From: Nesterenkonia sp.
Lineage (GTDB): Bacteria > Actinomycetota > Actinomycetes > Actinomycetales > Micrococcaceae
Direction: 5' to 3'
Length of the DNA: 64,000 nt
Assembly: GCF_029265375.1 (NCBI RefSeq)
Contig: NZ_JAJUJJ010000006.1
Coordinates: 54,599 to 118,598 of the forward strand
The notes beneath the pieces were generated by a model, which worked only from the letters and a program-made list of their open reading frames with translations, searched no databases and was not told the origin of the DNA. Each line of letters begins with the position of its first letter. The first letter of the stretch is position 1. The position numbers and the translations under genes were made by a program. Of this stretch, positions 44,062-52,718 are shown in pieces.

Positions 44062-44898
44062 GTGTCTGAGACTGCAAAGCACCTGCGCAAGCCGCTGTCC
44101 TTCGTGCGGCGCAGCAACCGGCTCAAGCCCAGCTACCAGCGCGCCTGGGACGCGGCGCTGGGGCAGGAGCTGCTCGACGTTCCCACCGGGGAGCGGGACA
44201 CTTCAGTGGCCGAAGGCTTCCAGATCGACTGGGAGAAGGAGTACGGCCGCACCGCGCCGCTGATCGTGGAGATCGGCTCGGGCTCTGGCGAGGCAGTGGC
44301 TCATGCGGCGGCCAGCAACCCCGACGCCGACTTTCTGGCCATTGAGGTCTACCGGCCCGGAGCCGCGCAGCTGGCCGCCCGGGTGCGTCGCGAGGGGCTG
44401 AGCAATGTGCGCATCGCCTGCCTGGACGCCGTGGAGGTGCTGGACAAGCTGCTGCCCTCAGGCTCCGTCTCCGAGCTCTGGGTGTTCTTCCCCGACCCGT
44501 GGCATAAGAAGAAGCACACCAAGCGGCGGCTCATCCAGCCGCCCTTCGTGCAGCGGGCCGCCCGGGTCATTGCGCCCACCGGAGTGTGGCGCCTGGCCAC
44601 CGACTGGTCTGACTACGCGGTGCAGATGCGGGAGGTCATCGGCGCAGCGGAGGAATTCTGGAATCCGCACGCCGGGCAGCGGGTCGGGGAGCAGTCCCCG
44701 CTGACGCAGGTGCGCCTGGGAGACCTGGATGCGGCCAGCCTGGGCAAGGAGGCCCGCCCGCTGCCGCTGGCCGAGGCCCTGGATGCTGAGGGCGGCTGGG
44801 CTCCGCGATTCGCCGCCCGGGTGGAGACCGACTTTGAGCGCAAGGCCCTGCAGGCCGGACGCCGGATCTTCGACCTGACGTTCCTGCGCCGGCCCTGA
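44062..44898 (+). CDS. trmB: tRNA (guanine-N7-)-methyltransferase
   Basis: 278 residues of the TrmB family. The SAM motif is LIVEIGSGSGEAVAHAAA, the acidic residue for the SAM ribose follows in FLAIEVYRPGAAQ, and the family signature ELWVFFPDPWHKKKHTKRRL is intact, with GVWRLATDWSDY later. It methylates G46 of tRNA. The first 45 residues are an extension beyond the E. coli-type core (SFVRRSNRLKPSYQRAW). It starts 28 bases after the PBP stop but seems to have its own start site. Confidence 0.92.
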   Translation: MSETAKHLRKPLSFVRRSNRLKPSYQRAWDAALGQELLDVPTGERDTSVAEGFQIDWEKEYGRTAPLIVEIGSGSGEAVAHAAASNPDADFLAIEVYRPGAAQLAARVRREGLSNVRIACLDAVEVLDKLLPSGSVSELWVFFPDPWHKKKHTKRRLIQPPFVQRAARVIAPTGVWRLATDWSDYAVQMREVIGAAEEFWNPHAGQRVGEQSPLTQVRLGDLDAASLGKEARPLPLAEALDAEGGWAPRFAARVETDFERKALQAGRRIFDLTFLRRP

Positions 44899-44910
44899 AC
44901 CGCCTCGGCC

Positions 44911-45708
44911 TCAGCCGGTGCGTGCGGCGATGAAGAACAGACGGCGGAACGGCAGAATGGTACCGATCTCAGTGGGCGGATAGGCCTGACGCAGCGCCGC
45001 CTTGTACTCACGGACGAACCGGCTCAGCAGCGGCTCCGGCAGAGCCTGCAGCACCGGACGCGCGCCTGCGGAGGCGATCCAGTCGAAGACGGGATCCTCA
45101 CCGCTGAGCACATGGTGGTAGCGCGTCTCCCAGCCGGTGACATCCCAGCCTTCGCCTGCCACATCGAGCATATAGTCGCTGACCTCCGCGGTCGGCTGCA
45201 GCAGTGAGTGGGGGTCAATATGCGCCCGGTAGGGCTCAGCGCCGGCAAATTCGGCCAGCAGGCGATGGCTCGGAGCAGAGAAGTTCCCCGGCAGCTGAAC
45301 CGCCAGGGCGCCGCCGTCGGCGACGAACTGCTGAATCCGCGGCAGCACCTGACGGTGCTCCGGAATCCACTGCAGCGCCGCATTGGAGACGATCAGATCG
45401 GCGGGTTCATCCAGCTGGAGGTCTCGGATGTCGGCATGCAGGTAGGTGATGCCGGTATCTGAGGCAGTGGTGCGCGCGGCCTGCTGCAGCATCTGCTCGC
45501 TGGAGTCGACACCCAGGATCTCCGCCTGCGGCCACAGCGCCCGCAGCACCGGCATCCCGTTCCCCGGGCCGCAGCCGAGATCCACGATGCGCCGGACATC
45601 AGGGAGCTGGAGGCGGGAGAGCAGGTCGATGAACGGCTGGGTCCGTTCGGAGGCGAAATTCAGATAGTCCCCGGGATTCCACAGGGTCTGCTGGGCTGCA
45701 CTGAGCAT
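44911..45708 (-). CDS. tam: Trans-aconitate 2-methyltransferase-like SAM methyltransferase
   Basis: 265 residues from ATG 45708. LWNPGDYLNFASERTQPFIDLLSRL at the N-terminus, IVDLGCGPGNGMPVLRALWP as SAM motif I, DLIVSNAALQWIPEH in the middle and LPFRRLFFIAAR at the C-terminus match Tam. The enzyme methylates trans-aconitate, a spontaneous isomer that inhibits aconitase. TAGAAT on the minus strand lies 7 nt before the ATG and no ribosome site is seen, so it looks leaderless. A longer in-frame start at 45810 was rejected. Confidence 0.85.
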   Translation of the reverse strand: MLSAAQQTLWNPGDYLNFASERTQPFIDLLSRLQLPDVRRIVDLGCGPGNGMPVLRALWPQAEILGVDSSEQMLQQAARTTASDTGITYLHADIRDLQLDEPADLIVSNAALQWIPEHRQVLPRIQQFVADGGALAVQLPGNFSAPSHRLLAEFAGAEPYRAHIDPHSLLQPTAEVSDYMLDVAGEGWDVTGWETRYHHVLSGEDPVFDWIASAGARPVLQALPEPLLSRFVREYKAALRQAYPPTEIGTILPFRRLFFIAARTG

Positions 45709-45715
45709 GGTGGCG

Positions 45716-45721
45716 ATTCTA
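45716..45721 (-). promoter_or_regulatory. -10 box of a leaderless promoter (tam-like gene)
   Basis: TAGAAT on the minus strand, 7 nt upstream of ATG 45708. Confidence 0.5.
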
Positions 45722-45794
45722 GAGTCGCGCTCGCCCCGCTCCCACGGCGGCTGACACGGGGCGCAATATTCTCCCTTCCACACTCCACCAAGGG

Positions 45795-45850
45795 TTGCAA
45801 TTGCAAACATTAAGCGCTACTGTGGCGCCATAACCATTTGCAGAAGCAAA
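45795..45850 (+). promoter_or_regulatory. TTGCAA palindromes over the promoter of the membrane protein gene
   Basis: TTGCAATTGCAA (45795-45806) is a perfect 12-bp palindrome. Its first half can serve as -35, with a 17-nt spacer to TACTGT (45818-45823) as -10. A second inverted repeat, TTTGC-AGAA-GCAAA (45837-45850), follows. The two sites share the TTGC/GCAA arm, as expected for one dimeric repressor. Confidence 0.5.
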
Positions 45851-45872
45851 CACCATGGAAGGGTGACAGGTC

Positions 45873-46913
45873 ATGAGCGACCCCCAGCAGCCGAACCCGC
45901 AGGACCCCGGTGCGCAGGGACTCCCGCAGGATCCCCAGCAGGCACATTCGCAGACCGGGCCTCCGCAGCACTATCGCCCCCCGCAGCAGCCCGGCGGAGC
46001 CGCTGGATACGGCGAGTCTCAACGGCCGGCCCAGCCGTCGCACCAGCCGCCTGCTGGGCATGAGCCTCATCAGCACTCTGAGGCGCCGGCTCCAGCCCAG
46101 CCGCCGGTGAGAGTCGGGCCGCGCTTCGGCCGCCGGGCGCTGGTCCTGGTTGCCGGAGGTGCCGCTGCTGCCGGTCTGATCATTCTGCTGGGGTTAGGGG
46201 CCGCCTTCGTGCTCGACGACGACTCCGGCACGCCAGATGCCCAGGCCGGCTCCACCGGGGAGGATGCCGCAGAGGCCGAACCGCTCAGCGAGCCGCTTGA
46301 GGGCGAGCAGCTGAGCCAGCTGATCCTCACCGCCGAGGAACTCCCGCAGGGCTGGGAAGTGGACGCCGGCCAGGTCGAGGCCATGTTCCCCGAGGCAGGC
46401 GATGGGGCGGAGGGCTATGAGATCACCGAGGAGGGCGTGGGCATCATCGGGCCCGCCGGTGACGGCTATATCTCCCAGAATCTGACCATGGACGGCTTTG
46501 ACTCCAGCCCCGAATGCGAGGCCGCCGTCGCCGAATTCGACGGCAGCCAGGAGAGTGTCGACTGGATGGTGGTCAGCCCCCTGGCGGCGGGGGATGCCAC
46601 GGTGAATCTGGCGCTGGCCAGCACGGAGGAGGAGAAGGACCTCTTCGGCAGCAACTATGACACCGTGATCCAGGAGTGCGGCACCTCCGTGGAGAATCTG
46701 GGCATGCGTATGGACTTCACCCCCATTGAGGCGATCCAAGGCTTCAGCGTGGTGCTGAGCCAGTTCGGGCAGAGCCAGCACATCCACATGGGCGGGCAGA
46801 GCTACCAGCACCACCACCTCTTCATCATTGCCGAGGGGGAAGTGGACTCCGCAGAGCTGGAGGAGATGCTCACCGCCCAGCGGCAGAAGCTCGAGGAGGG
46901 GATCGGTTGGTAG
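45873..46913 (+). CDS. Membrane-anchored acidic protein of unknown function
   Basis: 346 residues. The first 85 are a cytoplasmic, Pro/Gln/His-rich disordered segment, then Arg-rich residues and one membrane helix (about 88-113, LVLVAGGAAAAGLIILLGLGAAFVL). The outside part starts with an acidic linker and folds from about residue 145 (EQLSQLILTAEELPQGWEVDAG ... ). Two Cys residues (in SPECEAAV and IQECGTSV) could form a disulfide. The layout resembles mycobacterial and micrococcal sensor-type proteins such as the PknH extracellular domain, but no family is certain. GGAAGGG lies before the ATG. Confidence 0.7.
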   Translation: MSDPQQPNPQDPGAQGLPQDPQQAHSQTGPPQHYRPPQQPGGAAGYGESQRPAQPSHQPPAGHEPHQHSEAPAPAQPPVRVGPRFGRRALVLVAGGAAAAGLIILLGLGAAFVLDDDSGTPDAQAGSTGEDAAEAEPLSEPLEGEQLSQLILTAEELPQGWEVDAGQVEAMFPEAGDGAEGYEITEEGVGIIGPAGDGYISQNLTMDGFDSSPECEAAVAEFDGSQESVDWMVVSPLAAGDATVNLALASTEEEKDLFGSNYDTVIQECGTSVENLGMRMDFTPIEAIQGFSVVLSQFGQSQHIHMGGQSYQHHHLFIIAEGEVDSAELEEMLTAQRQKLEEGIGW

Positions 46914-47023
46914 TCGCAGCGCGCTTGCTGCGGCCCCCTTGCGAAGAGTCCCGCCACGACCACGAGGATGACCACAACCACTGATCGTCTGTGCGCGGCA
47001 AGGGTCGCCTGCCGGCCGACCCC

Positions 47024-47314
47024 TCAGGACTTGACCAGCCGCTGAACGGCCGCGCTGGCCTCGCGGATCTTCTGCTCGGCCTCCTCACCGCCGCTGCTGA
47101 CCGCGTTGGCGACACAGTGCTTGAGGTGATCGTCCAGCAGTGCCAGCGCCACATTCTCCAGTGCGGAGGTCATAGCGCTGATCTGGGTCAGGATGTCGAT
47201 GCAGTAGGCGTCCTCATCCACCATGCGGTGCACACCACGGGCCTGGCCCTCGATGCGGCGCAGGCGGGCCAGGTACTTGTCCTTATCGCTCATATAGCCA
47301 TGGGAGGAGTCCAT
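47024..47314 (-). CDS. csoR: CsoR-family copper-sensing repressor
   Basis: A 96-residue DUF156 protein, all helical. The copper ligands match the C-H-C fingerprint with normal spacing: C38 in DEDAYCIDILTQ, H63 and C67 in DDHLKHCVANAV. Binding Cu(I) should release it from the palindrome at 47324-47342 and allow expression of the divergent copZ-copA pair. TATATT (minus strand) is 7 nt before ATG 47314, so it seems leaderless and autoregulated; an inner ATG at 47293 has no ribosome site either. Confidence 0.92.
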   Translation of the reverse strand: MDSSHGYMSDKDKYLARLRRIEGQARGVHRMVDEDAYCIDILTQISAMTSALENVALALLDDHLKHCVANAVSSGGEEAEQKIREASAAVQRLVKS

Positions 47315-47323
47315 AGACAGAAA

Positions 47324-47342
47324 TATACCCTATGGGGGTATA
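47324..47342. promoter_or_regulatory. CsoR operator overlapping two divergent -10 boxes
   Basis: TATACCC-N5-GGGTATA is a perfect palindrome of the CsoR type. TATATT for csoR (minus strand, 47327-47322) and TATAGT for copZ (plus strand, 47339-47344) overlap its two edges, so one bound repressor would block both promoters. Confidence 0.8.
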
Positions 47343-47403
47343 GTGGTGCGCAGGCGGTTGAAAGCCGCACACACCGCACCCTTATGACCGAAGGCGCACA
47401 GCT

Positions 47404-47625
47404 ATGACTCAGACACTGCACTACACCGTGACCGGAATGTCCTGCTCCCACTGCGAAGCGGCCGTCCGAGAGGAGGTCTCGGTGCTGCCGGGTGTCACCG
47501 AGGTCTCCGTCAGCGCCGACGACGGCAGTCTGGTCCTCACCCTCGCCGACGGCGCGACAGTGTCTGAGGCGGATGTGCTCGCCGCGGTGGACGAAGCCGG
47601 CTACCAGGCCCAGCCTCGCTCATGA
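47404..47625 (+). CDS. copZ: Copper chaperone CopZ (HMA domain)
   Basis: A 73-residue heavy-metal-associated domain with the Cu-binding CxxC in [12 protein letters not shown] near the N-terminus. It carries Cu(I) to the ATPase and may hand copper to CsoR. Its stop overlaps the copA start (ATGA). Transcription probably starts just after TATAGT at 47339-47344, giving a leader of about 50 nt. Confidence 0.92.
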   Translation: MTQTLHYTVTGMSCSHCEAAVREEVSVLPGVTEVSVSADDGSLVLTLADGATVSEADVLAAVDEAGYQAQPRS

Positions 47626-49937
47626 CCCGCGCCGCGCGGCCCACAGACGAGCGCCTCGAGTTGCAGATCGGCGGAATGACCTGCGCCGCCTGCGCCCAGC
47701 GGGTGGAGAAGAAGCTCAACCGCCTTGAGGGGGTCAGCGCCACCGTCAACTACGCCACGGAGAAAGCATGGATCTCTGCGCAGGACGTGGCCGACCGTCA
47801 GCAGCTGGTCGAGCAGCTGATCGCCACTGTGGAGAAGACCGGCTACCGGGCGGAGATCCCGCAGGCCGAGGCTTCCCAGGAGCAGGCCGACCATGATCTG
47901 GTGCTGCTGCGCCGACGCCTCATCATCGCCGCGGTCCTGTCCGTCCCGGTGGTGCTGTGGGCCATGGTGCCGGCTGCCCAGTTCGACTACTGGACGTGGG
48001 TGTCCCTGGCGCTGAGCCTGCCGGTGGTGCTGTGGGCCGGGTGGCCCTTTCACCGTGCAGCGGTGCTCAACGCCCGTCACGGCACCGCCACTATGGACAC
48101 CCTGATCTCTTTGGGGACCCTCGCAGCCCTGGGCTGGTCGGTCTACGCGCTGCTGACCGGCCCGGCCGGAGACCCCCAGATGCGGCACGCCTTCAGCCTG
48201 TTCTCCGAACCCTACTGGCTCGGCGGAACCAGCAGCGGCACGGCCAATGTGTACTTCGAGGTGGCCACGGCGGTGACCAGCTTCCTGCTGCTGGGCCGGT
48301 TCTTCGAGAAGCGCTCCAAAGCATCGGCCGGCCGGGCCCTGCGCTCCCTGCTGAGCATGGGCGCCAAGGAGGCCACTGTGCTCAGCGGGGGAGAAGAGCG
48401 CAGCGTTGCCATCGCCGAACTGAGAGTCGGAGACGAGTTCCTGGTCCGCCCCGGGGAGAAGATCGCCACCGACGGCGTGGTGGTCTCCGGAGCATCGGCC
48501 GTCGATGTATCCATGCTCACCGGGGAGTCGGTGCCTGTCGAAGTGGCCGTCGGCGATGCGGTGACCGGAGCCACCATCAACACCTCCGGACGGCTGGTAG
48601 TCCGCGCGACCCGCATCGGAGCCGATACCCAGCTGGCGCAGATGGCGGCCCTGGTGGAGCAGGCGCAGTCCGGCAAGGCCGAGGTGCAGCGTCTGGCGGA
48701 CCGAATCTCCTCCGTCTTTGTGCCCGCTGTGCTGGTCATTGCACTGGTCACCCTGTGCGTGTGGCTGCTGTCCGGAGCGCCGGCCGAGTCCGCGTTCACC
48801 GCGGCCGTTGCGGTGCTGATCATCGCCTGCCCCTGCGCGCTGGGCCTGGCCACGCCCACCGCACTGCTGGTGGGCACCGGCCGCGGTGCGCAGCAGGGCA
48901 TCCTTATCCGCGGACCCGAGGTGCTGGAGTCCTCGCGCGGCATCGACACTGTGCTGCTGGACAAGACCGGCACGGTGACTACCGGAGCGATGCAGCTGGC
49001 GGCAGTCCACTCGGCCCGCTCCTGGGCGATCACGGACACCCACCGGGACGAGCAGCTGCTGCGACTGGCCGGGGCCCTGGAATCAGCCTCCGAACATCCG
49101 GTGGCCCGGTCCATCACCAACGCAGCGCGTGAGTCCCTGGGTTCACGCCGGGGCACACTGCCGACGCCGTCTGAGTTCACCAACCACCAGGGCCGCGGAG
49201 TCACCGGGGTGGTGGAGGGCCACCAGGTCGCCGTAGGCCGCCGCGGTCTGCTGCAGATGCTCGAAGTTGAGCTCCCAGCCGACATCGAACCGCTGCTCAG
49301 CAGAGCAGAGCGTCAGGGCAGCACTCCGGTTCTGGTGGCAGTCGACGGCGACTTCGCCGGCGTGCTGATCGCCGGAGACACGGTCAAAGAATCCTCAGGG
49401 GAGGCTGTGGCCCAGCTGCGCCGGATGGGCCTGACCCCGGTGCTGCTGACCGGGGACAACACGGGGGCCGCCCACCGGGTGGCCGCAGCGGTGGGAATCA
49501 CCGAGGTCATCGCCGAGGCGCTGCCGCAGGACAAGGTCGCCGCCATCCAGCAGCTCCAGGCCGAGGGGAAAGCCGTGGCAATGGTGGGTGACGGCGTCAA
49601 CGATGCCGCCGCCCTGGCCCAGGCCGATCTGGGCATCGCCATGGGCACCGGCACCGATGTGGCCATCGAAGCCGCCGACATCACCATCATCCGAGGGGAT
49701 CTGCGCAGTGTCCCCCAGGCGCTGCGGCTTGCCCGGCGCACCTTGGGCACCATCCGGGAGAATCTCTTCTGGGCTTTTCTCTACAACACCGCTGCCATAC
49801 CGCTGGCAGCGCTGGGGCTGCTCAACCCGATGCTCGCCGGAGCGGCCATGGTGCTCAGCTCACTGAGCGTGGTGGCGAACTCGCTGCGCCTGCGCCGCTT
49901 CGGGCACAGCAGGGCCGACGCCGCAGCGCGCAGCTGA
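47622..49937 (+). CDS. copA: Copper-exporting P1B-type ATPase CopA
   Basis: 771 residues. One N-terminal HMA domain with C21-x-x-C24 (GMTCAACAQ), then eight membrane helices, the actuator segment TGESVPVE, the transmembrane C403-P-C405 metal site, the phosphorylated Asp D447 in DKTGTVT, the conserved SEHPVA His-Pro of P1B pumps, and [11 protein letters not shown]. It exports Cu(I). Co-transcribed with copZ under CsoR. Confidence 0.95.
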   Translation: MTRAARPTDERLELQIGGMTCAACAQRVEKKLNRLEGVSATVNYATEKAWISAQDVADRQQLVEQLIATVEKTGYRAEIPQAEASQEQADHDLVLLRRRLIIAAVLSVPVVLWAMVPAAQFDYWTWVSLALSLPVVLWAGWPFHRAAVLNARHGTATMDTLISLGTLAALGWSVYALLTGPAGDPQMRHAFSLFSEPYWLGGTSSGTANVYFEVATAVTSFLLLGRFFEKRSKASAGRALRSLLSMGAKEATVLSGGEERSVAIAELRVGDEFLVRPGEKIATDGVVVSGASAVDVSMLTGESVPVEVAVGDAVTGATINTSGRLVVRATRIGADTQLAQMAALVEQAQSGKAEVQRLADRISSVFVPAVLVIALVTLCVWLLSGAPAESAFTAAVAVLIIACPCALGLATPTALLVGTGRGAQQGILIRGPEVLESSRGIDTVLLDKTGTVTTGAMQLAAVHSARSWAITDTHRDEQLLRLAGALESASEHPVARSITNAARESLGSRRGTLPTPSEFTNHQGRGVTGVVEGHQVAVGRRGLLQMLEVELPADIEPLLSRAERQGSTPVLVAVDGDFAGVLIAGDTVKESSGEAVAQLRRMGLTPVLLTGDNTGAAHRVAAAVGITEVIAEALPQDKVAAIQQLQAEGKAVAMVGDGVNDAAALAQADLGIAMGTGTDVAIEAADITIIRGDLRSVPQALRLARRTLGTIRENLFWAFLYNTAAIPLAALGLLNPMLAGAAMVLSSLSVVANSLRLRRFGHSRADAAARS

Positions 49938-49950
49938 GCGGGGTTCTGGT

Positions 49951-50592
49951 TCAGAATTCCCGGCTCGCCCCTCCGCGCTGGGAGACGATCTCGGTTCCGG
50001 TCAGCTGGGCGATCTGCCGGCTCAGCAGCCCCCGGCCCCGGTCAGAGAGCAGCTCATCATGGATCGGGATGCTGTGCGGGGGAACCTGCAGCGCACGGAC
50101 GAAATCCACGTGCTCCTTCATCGCCGCCCACGGCCCCATCAGGGGAAGAGCCAGCACATCCACCCCCTCAGGGGCAGCATCCAGCGCATCCCCGGGGTGG
50201 AAGAGCACCGGTTCGCCTGCGGCGCGCAGCAGATAGCCCAGGTTCCGGATGCGCGGGATGTCGTCATGGATCACCGCGTGCTGGCCCCCGACAGTCTCCA
50301 CCTCGAAGCTGCCCAGCGTGAACTGCTCTCCGGGACCCAGAGCCTGGGCGCCGGGCAGCTCCACCGCCTGGTGAACATCCTCCGCGGTGACCACCTGGGC
50401 ACCAGGATTGGCCTCCACAAGTGCCGGAGCATGCTCCGGATCCACATGGTCGGGATGCTGATGAGTGATCAGGATGCCGTCGAGCTGCTGCAGCCGGTGC
50501 CACTGGTCGCTGAAGCTGCCAGGATCGATCAGCACCCGCGTGCCCGCGGCCTCCACCAGCAGACATGCATGTCCCAGATGTGTGATCCTCAT
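49951..50592 (-). CDS. MBL-fold hydrolase (UlaG-like)
   Basis: 213 residues starting MRITHLGHACLLVEAAGTRVLIDPGSFSD when ATG 50592 is used. The metal-binding motif is ITHQHPDHVD, further ligands are in HAVIHDDI and FHPGDAL, and a late His in IPIHDELL. This UlaG-type branch includes lactonases and phosphodiesterases; substrate unknown. TACGAT lies 6 nt before the ATG on the minus strand, so it appears leaderless. An upstream in-frame ATG at 50640 was rejected. Confidence 0.83.
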   Translation of the reverse strand: MRITHLGHACLLVEAAGTRVLIDPGSFSDQWHRLQQLDGILITHQHPDHVDPEHAPALVEANPGAQVVTAEDVHQAVELPGAQALGPGEQFTLGSFEVETVGGQHAVIHDDIPRIRNLGYLLRAAGEPVLFHPGDALDAAPEGVDVLALPLMGPWAAMKEHVDFVRALQVPPHSIPIHDELLSDRGRGLLSRQIAQLTGTEIVSQRGGASREF

Positions 50593-50598
50593 GCCGCC

Positions 50599-50604
50599 AT
50601 CGTA
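50599..50604 (-). promoter_or_regulatory. -10 box of a leaderless promoter (UlaG-like gene)
   Basis: TACGAT on the minus strand, 6 nt upstream of ATG 50592. Confidence 0.45.
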
Positions 50605-50677
50605 ATCAGCGACTCTGCTCGGGGCCACGGCCCTGTCCATATGGCGGGCCGTTTCACGCTCAGAGGGCCTTCAGGAG

Positions 50678-50683
50678 TAGGTT
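50678..50683 (+). promoter_or_regulatory. -10 box of a leaderless promoter (LysE-type gene)
   Basis: TAGGTT, 6 nt before GTG 50690. Confidence 0.4.
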
Positions 50684-50689
50684 CACACT

Positions 50690-51319
50690 GTGCCGATACT
50701 CTCGCTGATCCTGTTCATCATCGCCGGCTCCGGCACTCCCGGGCCGAACAACACCATTGTGCTGGCCTCCGGTGCCGCCTTCGGATTTCGGCGCACCCTG
50801 CCGGCGGTGGCCGGGATCAACACCGGGTTTCCGCTCATGATTGTGGTGGTCGGCCTGGGTCTGGGCGGGCTGCTGGCCCAGTGGCCCTGGGTGCTGGACG
50901 CGCTGCGGCCAGTAGGTGCGGCCTATCTGCTCTGGCTGGCGTGGAAGATCGCCACCGGCCCCACCGACCTGAAAGCTCGCCGGGAGGGCAGGCCCCCGGG
51001 TGTGCTGCAGATGGCGTTCTTCCAACTGGTCAACCCCAAGGCGTGGACACTGGCGATCGCCGCCCTGACCGCCTACACCGGATTCTGGAGCTCGTTTCTG
51101 GCCGAGGTGCTGACCATCGCCGCCGTGGCGGCCGCCGTCGGGCTTCCCTGCACCCTGACGTGGGTGATGCTGGGAGTCGGTGCCGGCCGGTTCCTCTCCA
51201 CACCGCGGCAGCTGCGCATCTTCAATCTGGTGATGGCCGCGCTGCTGGTGGTCTCCCTGCTGCCGGTGCTCGCAGAGATCCTGGACTCGATTCTGCCGCT
51301 GCTGGATCAGTCCGGGTGA
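50690..51319 (+). CDS. LysE/RhtB-family amino-acid exporter
   Basis: A 209-residue membrane protein with about six helices. The family start region SLILFIIAGSGTPGPNNTIVLASGAAFGFRRTLPAVAGINTGF and the later FQLVNPKAWTLAIAALTAY are typical. It probably exports an amino acid or a derivative; the PGPN motif is conserved. Its stop abuts the convergent Nudix gene stop. Confidence 0.85.
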   Translation: MPILSLILFIIAGSGTPGPNNTIVLASGAAFGFRRTLPAVAGINTGFPLMIVVVGLGLGGLLAQWPWVLDALRPVGAAYLLWLAWKIATGPTDLKARREGRPPGVLQMAFFQLVNPKAWTLAIAALTAYTGFWSSFLAEVLTIAAVAAAVGLPCTLTWVMLGVGAGRFLSTPRQLRIFNLVMAALLVVSLLPVLAEILDSILPLLDQSG

Positions 51320-51778
51320 TCAGGCGGTATGGGCGGAGGCGGGCGCAGGCAGCAGACCGGCCAGCCGGCGGCCGAGATCGACCAAGGAGACTCGGTGCAG
51401 ATCCTCGATCTCATCAGCGGTGAACCAGCCGACGTCGTCGGTGGAGCCGTCCTGCTCCACCCGGAGACTGCCGCCGGTGACCTCCGCCCGGTAGAGGATG
51501 CGCAGATTCTGCAGGGCCACACCCTGCCGGCCTGAGGAGCCGAGCCGCCGGTGCCCGGGAATCACCAGATTGTCGATCCCCAGCAGCTCAACCACCCGGC
51601 ACCGGTATCCGGACTCTTCGAACACCTCCCGCACCACCGCGTCGGCCGGGTCCTCTCCGGGGTCGAGTCCGCCGCCGGGCAGCGTCCAGCCGCCGATTCC
51701 CTCCGCACGCCAGTGCGGCAGCAGCATTCTGCCGGCCTCATCGGTGATCACGGCGTAGGCGGCGATCCGGATATCCAT
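51320..51778 (-). CDS. Nudix hydrolase
   Basis: 152 residues. The Nudix box reads GGLDPGEDPADAVVREVFEESGY, matching GX5EX7REUXEEXGU with all catalytic Glu. It cleaves nucleoside diphosphate derivatives; substrate unknown. TAGTCT on the minus strand (51790-51785) is 6 nt upstream of the ATG, and no Shine-Dalgarno is visible. Confidence 0.9.
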   Translation of the reverse strand: MDIRIAAYAVITDEAGRMLLPHWRAEGIGGWTLPGGGLDPGEDPADAVVREVFEESGYRCRVVELLGIDNLVIPGHRRLGSSGRQGVALQNLRILYRAEVTGGSLRVEQDGSTDDVGWFTADEIEDLHRVSLVDLGRRLAGLLPAPASAHTA

Positions 51779-51784
51779 ACCGTG

Positions 51785-51790
51785 AGACTA
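51785..51790 (-). promoter_or_regulatory. -10 box of a leaderless promoter (Nudix gene)
   Basis: TAGTCT on the minus strand, 6 nt upstream of ATG 51778. Confidence 0.45.
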
Positions 51791-51827
51791 ACAGCAGCAT
51801 TCCGGGACGGCGCCCCGGGCAGCGTCC

Positions 51828-51833
51828 TACGAT
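51828..51833 (+). promoter_or_regulatory. -10 box of a leaderless promoter (EamA gene)
   Basis: TACGAT, 6 nt before GTG 51840. Confidence 0.45.
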
Positions 51834-51839
51834 GAGCGG

Positions 51840-52718
51840 GTGACCACCTCCGCCCGCGGAACAGCGCTGATGCTGCTGGGCACCTTCAGCCTGGCCGCGG
51901 CGGCCCTGATGATCTCAGCCTTCGGAGCAGACCCGCTGAGCACCGCGGCTTGGCGGTGCCTGCTGGCGGTGCCCATGCTGGCCCCGGTGGTGGTGTGGGA
52001 GCTGCGCCGCACCGAAGTGCGCGCCGCACTTCCGCCGCGCACAGTGATCCTGGCTGTGTTGGCCGGGACGGCCTTGGGGGTGGACTACGGGTTCTACAAC
52101 ACCTCCATCCTGCTCATCGGGGCGGGACTGGCTACGGTGCTGATCAATATCCAGATTGTGGTGGTCCCGCTGCTGGCGTGGCTGATCGAAGGGACCCGGC
52201 CGCCGAAGCTGATGCTCGCAGTGGCTCCGGCGATGCTGCTGGGTGTTGCGCTGGCCGGCGGAGCCTTCGACCCCGGACCGCTGCAGTGGGGCGGAGTGCT
52301 CGCCGGCCTGGCCGCCGGGGTGGGGTACGCGCTCTACCTGAGCATCATCCGCCGATCGGCCCCCACCGCGGTACGGCCGGCACCCTGCGCGGTGCTCACA
52401 CTGGTCTGCCTGTCAGCAGGACTGACCACCCTGGTTGCCGCGCTGCTCAGCGGACGGCTGCAGGCGCCGGAGAATCTCACCGACCTGGCGTGGTTCGCCG
52501 CGATTGCGCTGATCGGACAGGTGATCACCTATCTGTGCTTCAACATTGCGATGACGTCTCTGCCGGAGAACCTCACCAGTGCGCTGCAGCTGCTCACCGC
52601 AGTGTTTGCGCTGATCCTGGGAGCTGCCCTGCTGGGACAGATCCCCACCGTGTGGCAGCTCGCCGGCTGCGGGCTGATCATCGCCGGAGCCTGGGCCGCC
52701 TCACGGGTCAGCGGGTGA
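51840..52718 (+). CDS. EamA/DMT-family transporter
   Basis: 292 residues with ten membrane helices arranged as two EamA repeats (LLGTFSLAAAALMISAFGADPLSTAAWRCLLAV starting the first, WGGVLAGLAAGVGYALYLSIIRRS the second). Late motif LPENLTSALQLLTAVFALILGAALLGQIPT is typical. Transported compound unknown, possibly an amino acid or metabolite exporter. Its 3' end overlaps the convergent regulator gene by 11 bp. Confidence 0.87.
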   Translation: MTTSARGTALMLLGTFSLAAAALMISAFGADPLSTAAWRCLLAVPMLAPVVVWELRRTEVRAALPPRTVILAVLAGTALGVDYGFYNTSILLIGAGLATVLINIQIVVVPLLAWLIEGTRPPKLMLAVAPAMLLGVALAGGAFDPGPLQWGGVLAGLAAGVGYALYLSIIRRSAPTAVRPAPCAVLTLVCLSAGLTTLVAALLSGRLQAPENLTDLAWFAAIALIGQVITYLCFNIAMTSLPENLTSALQLLTAVFALILGAALLGQIPTVWQLAGCGLIIAGAWAASRVSG

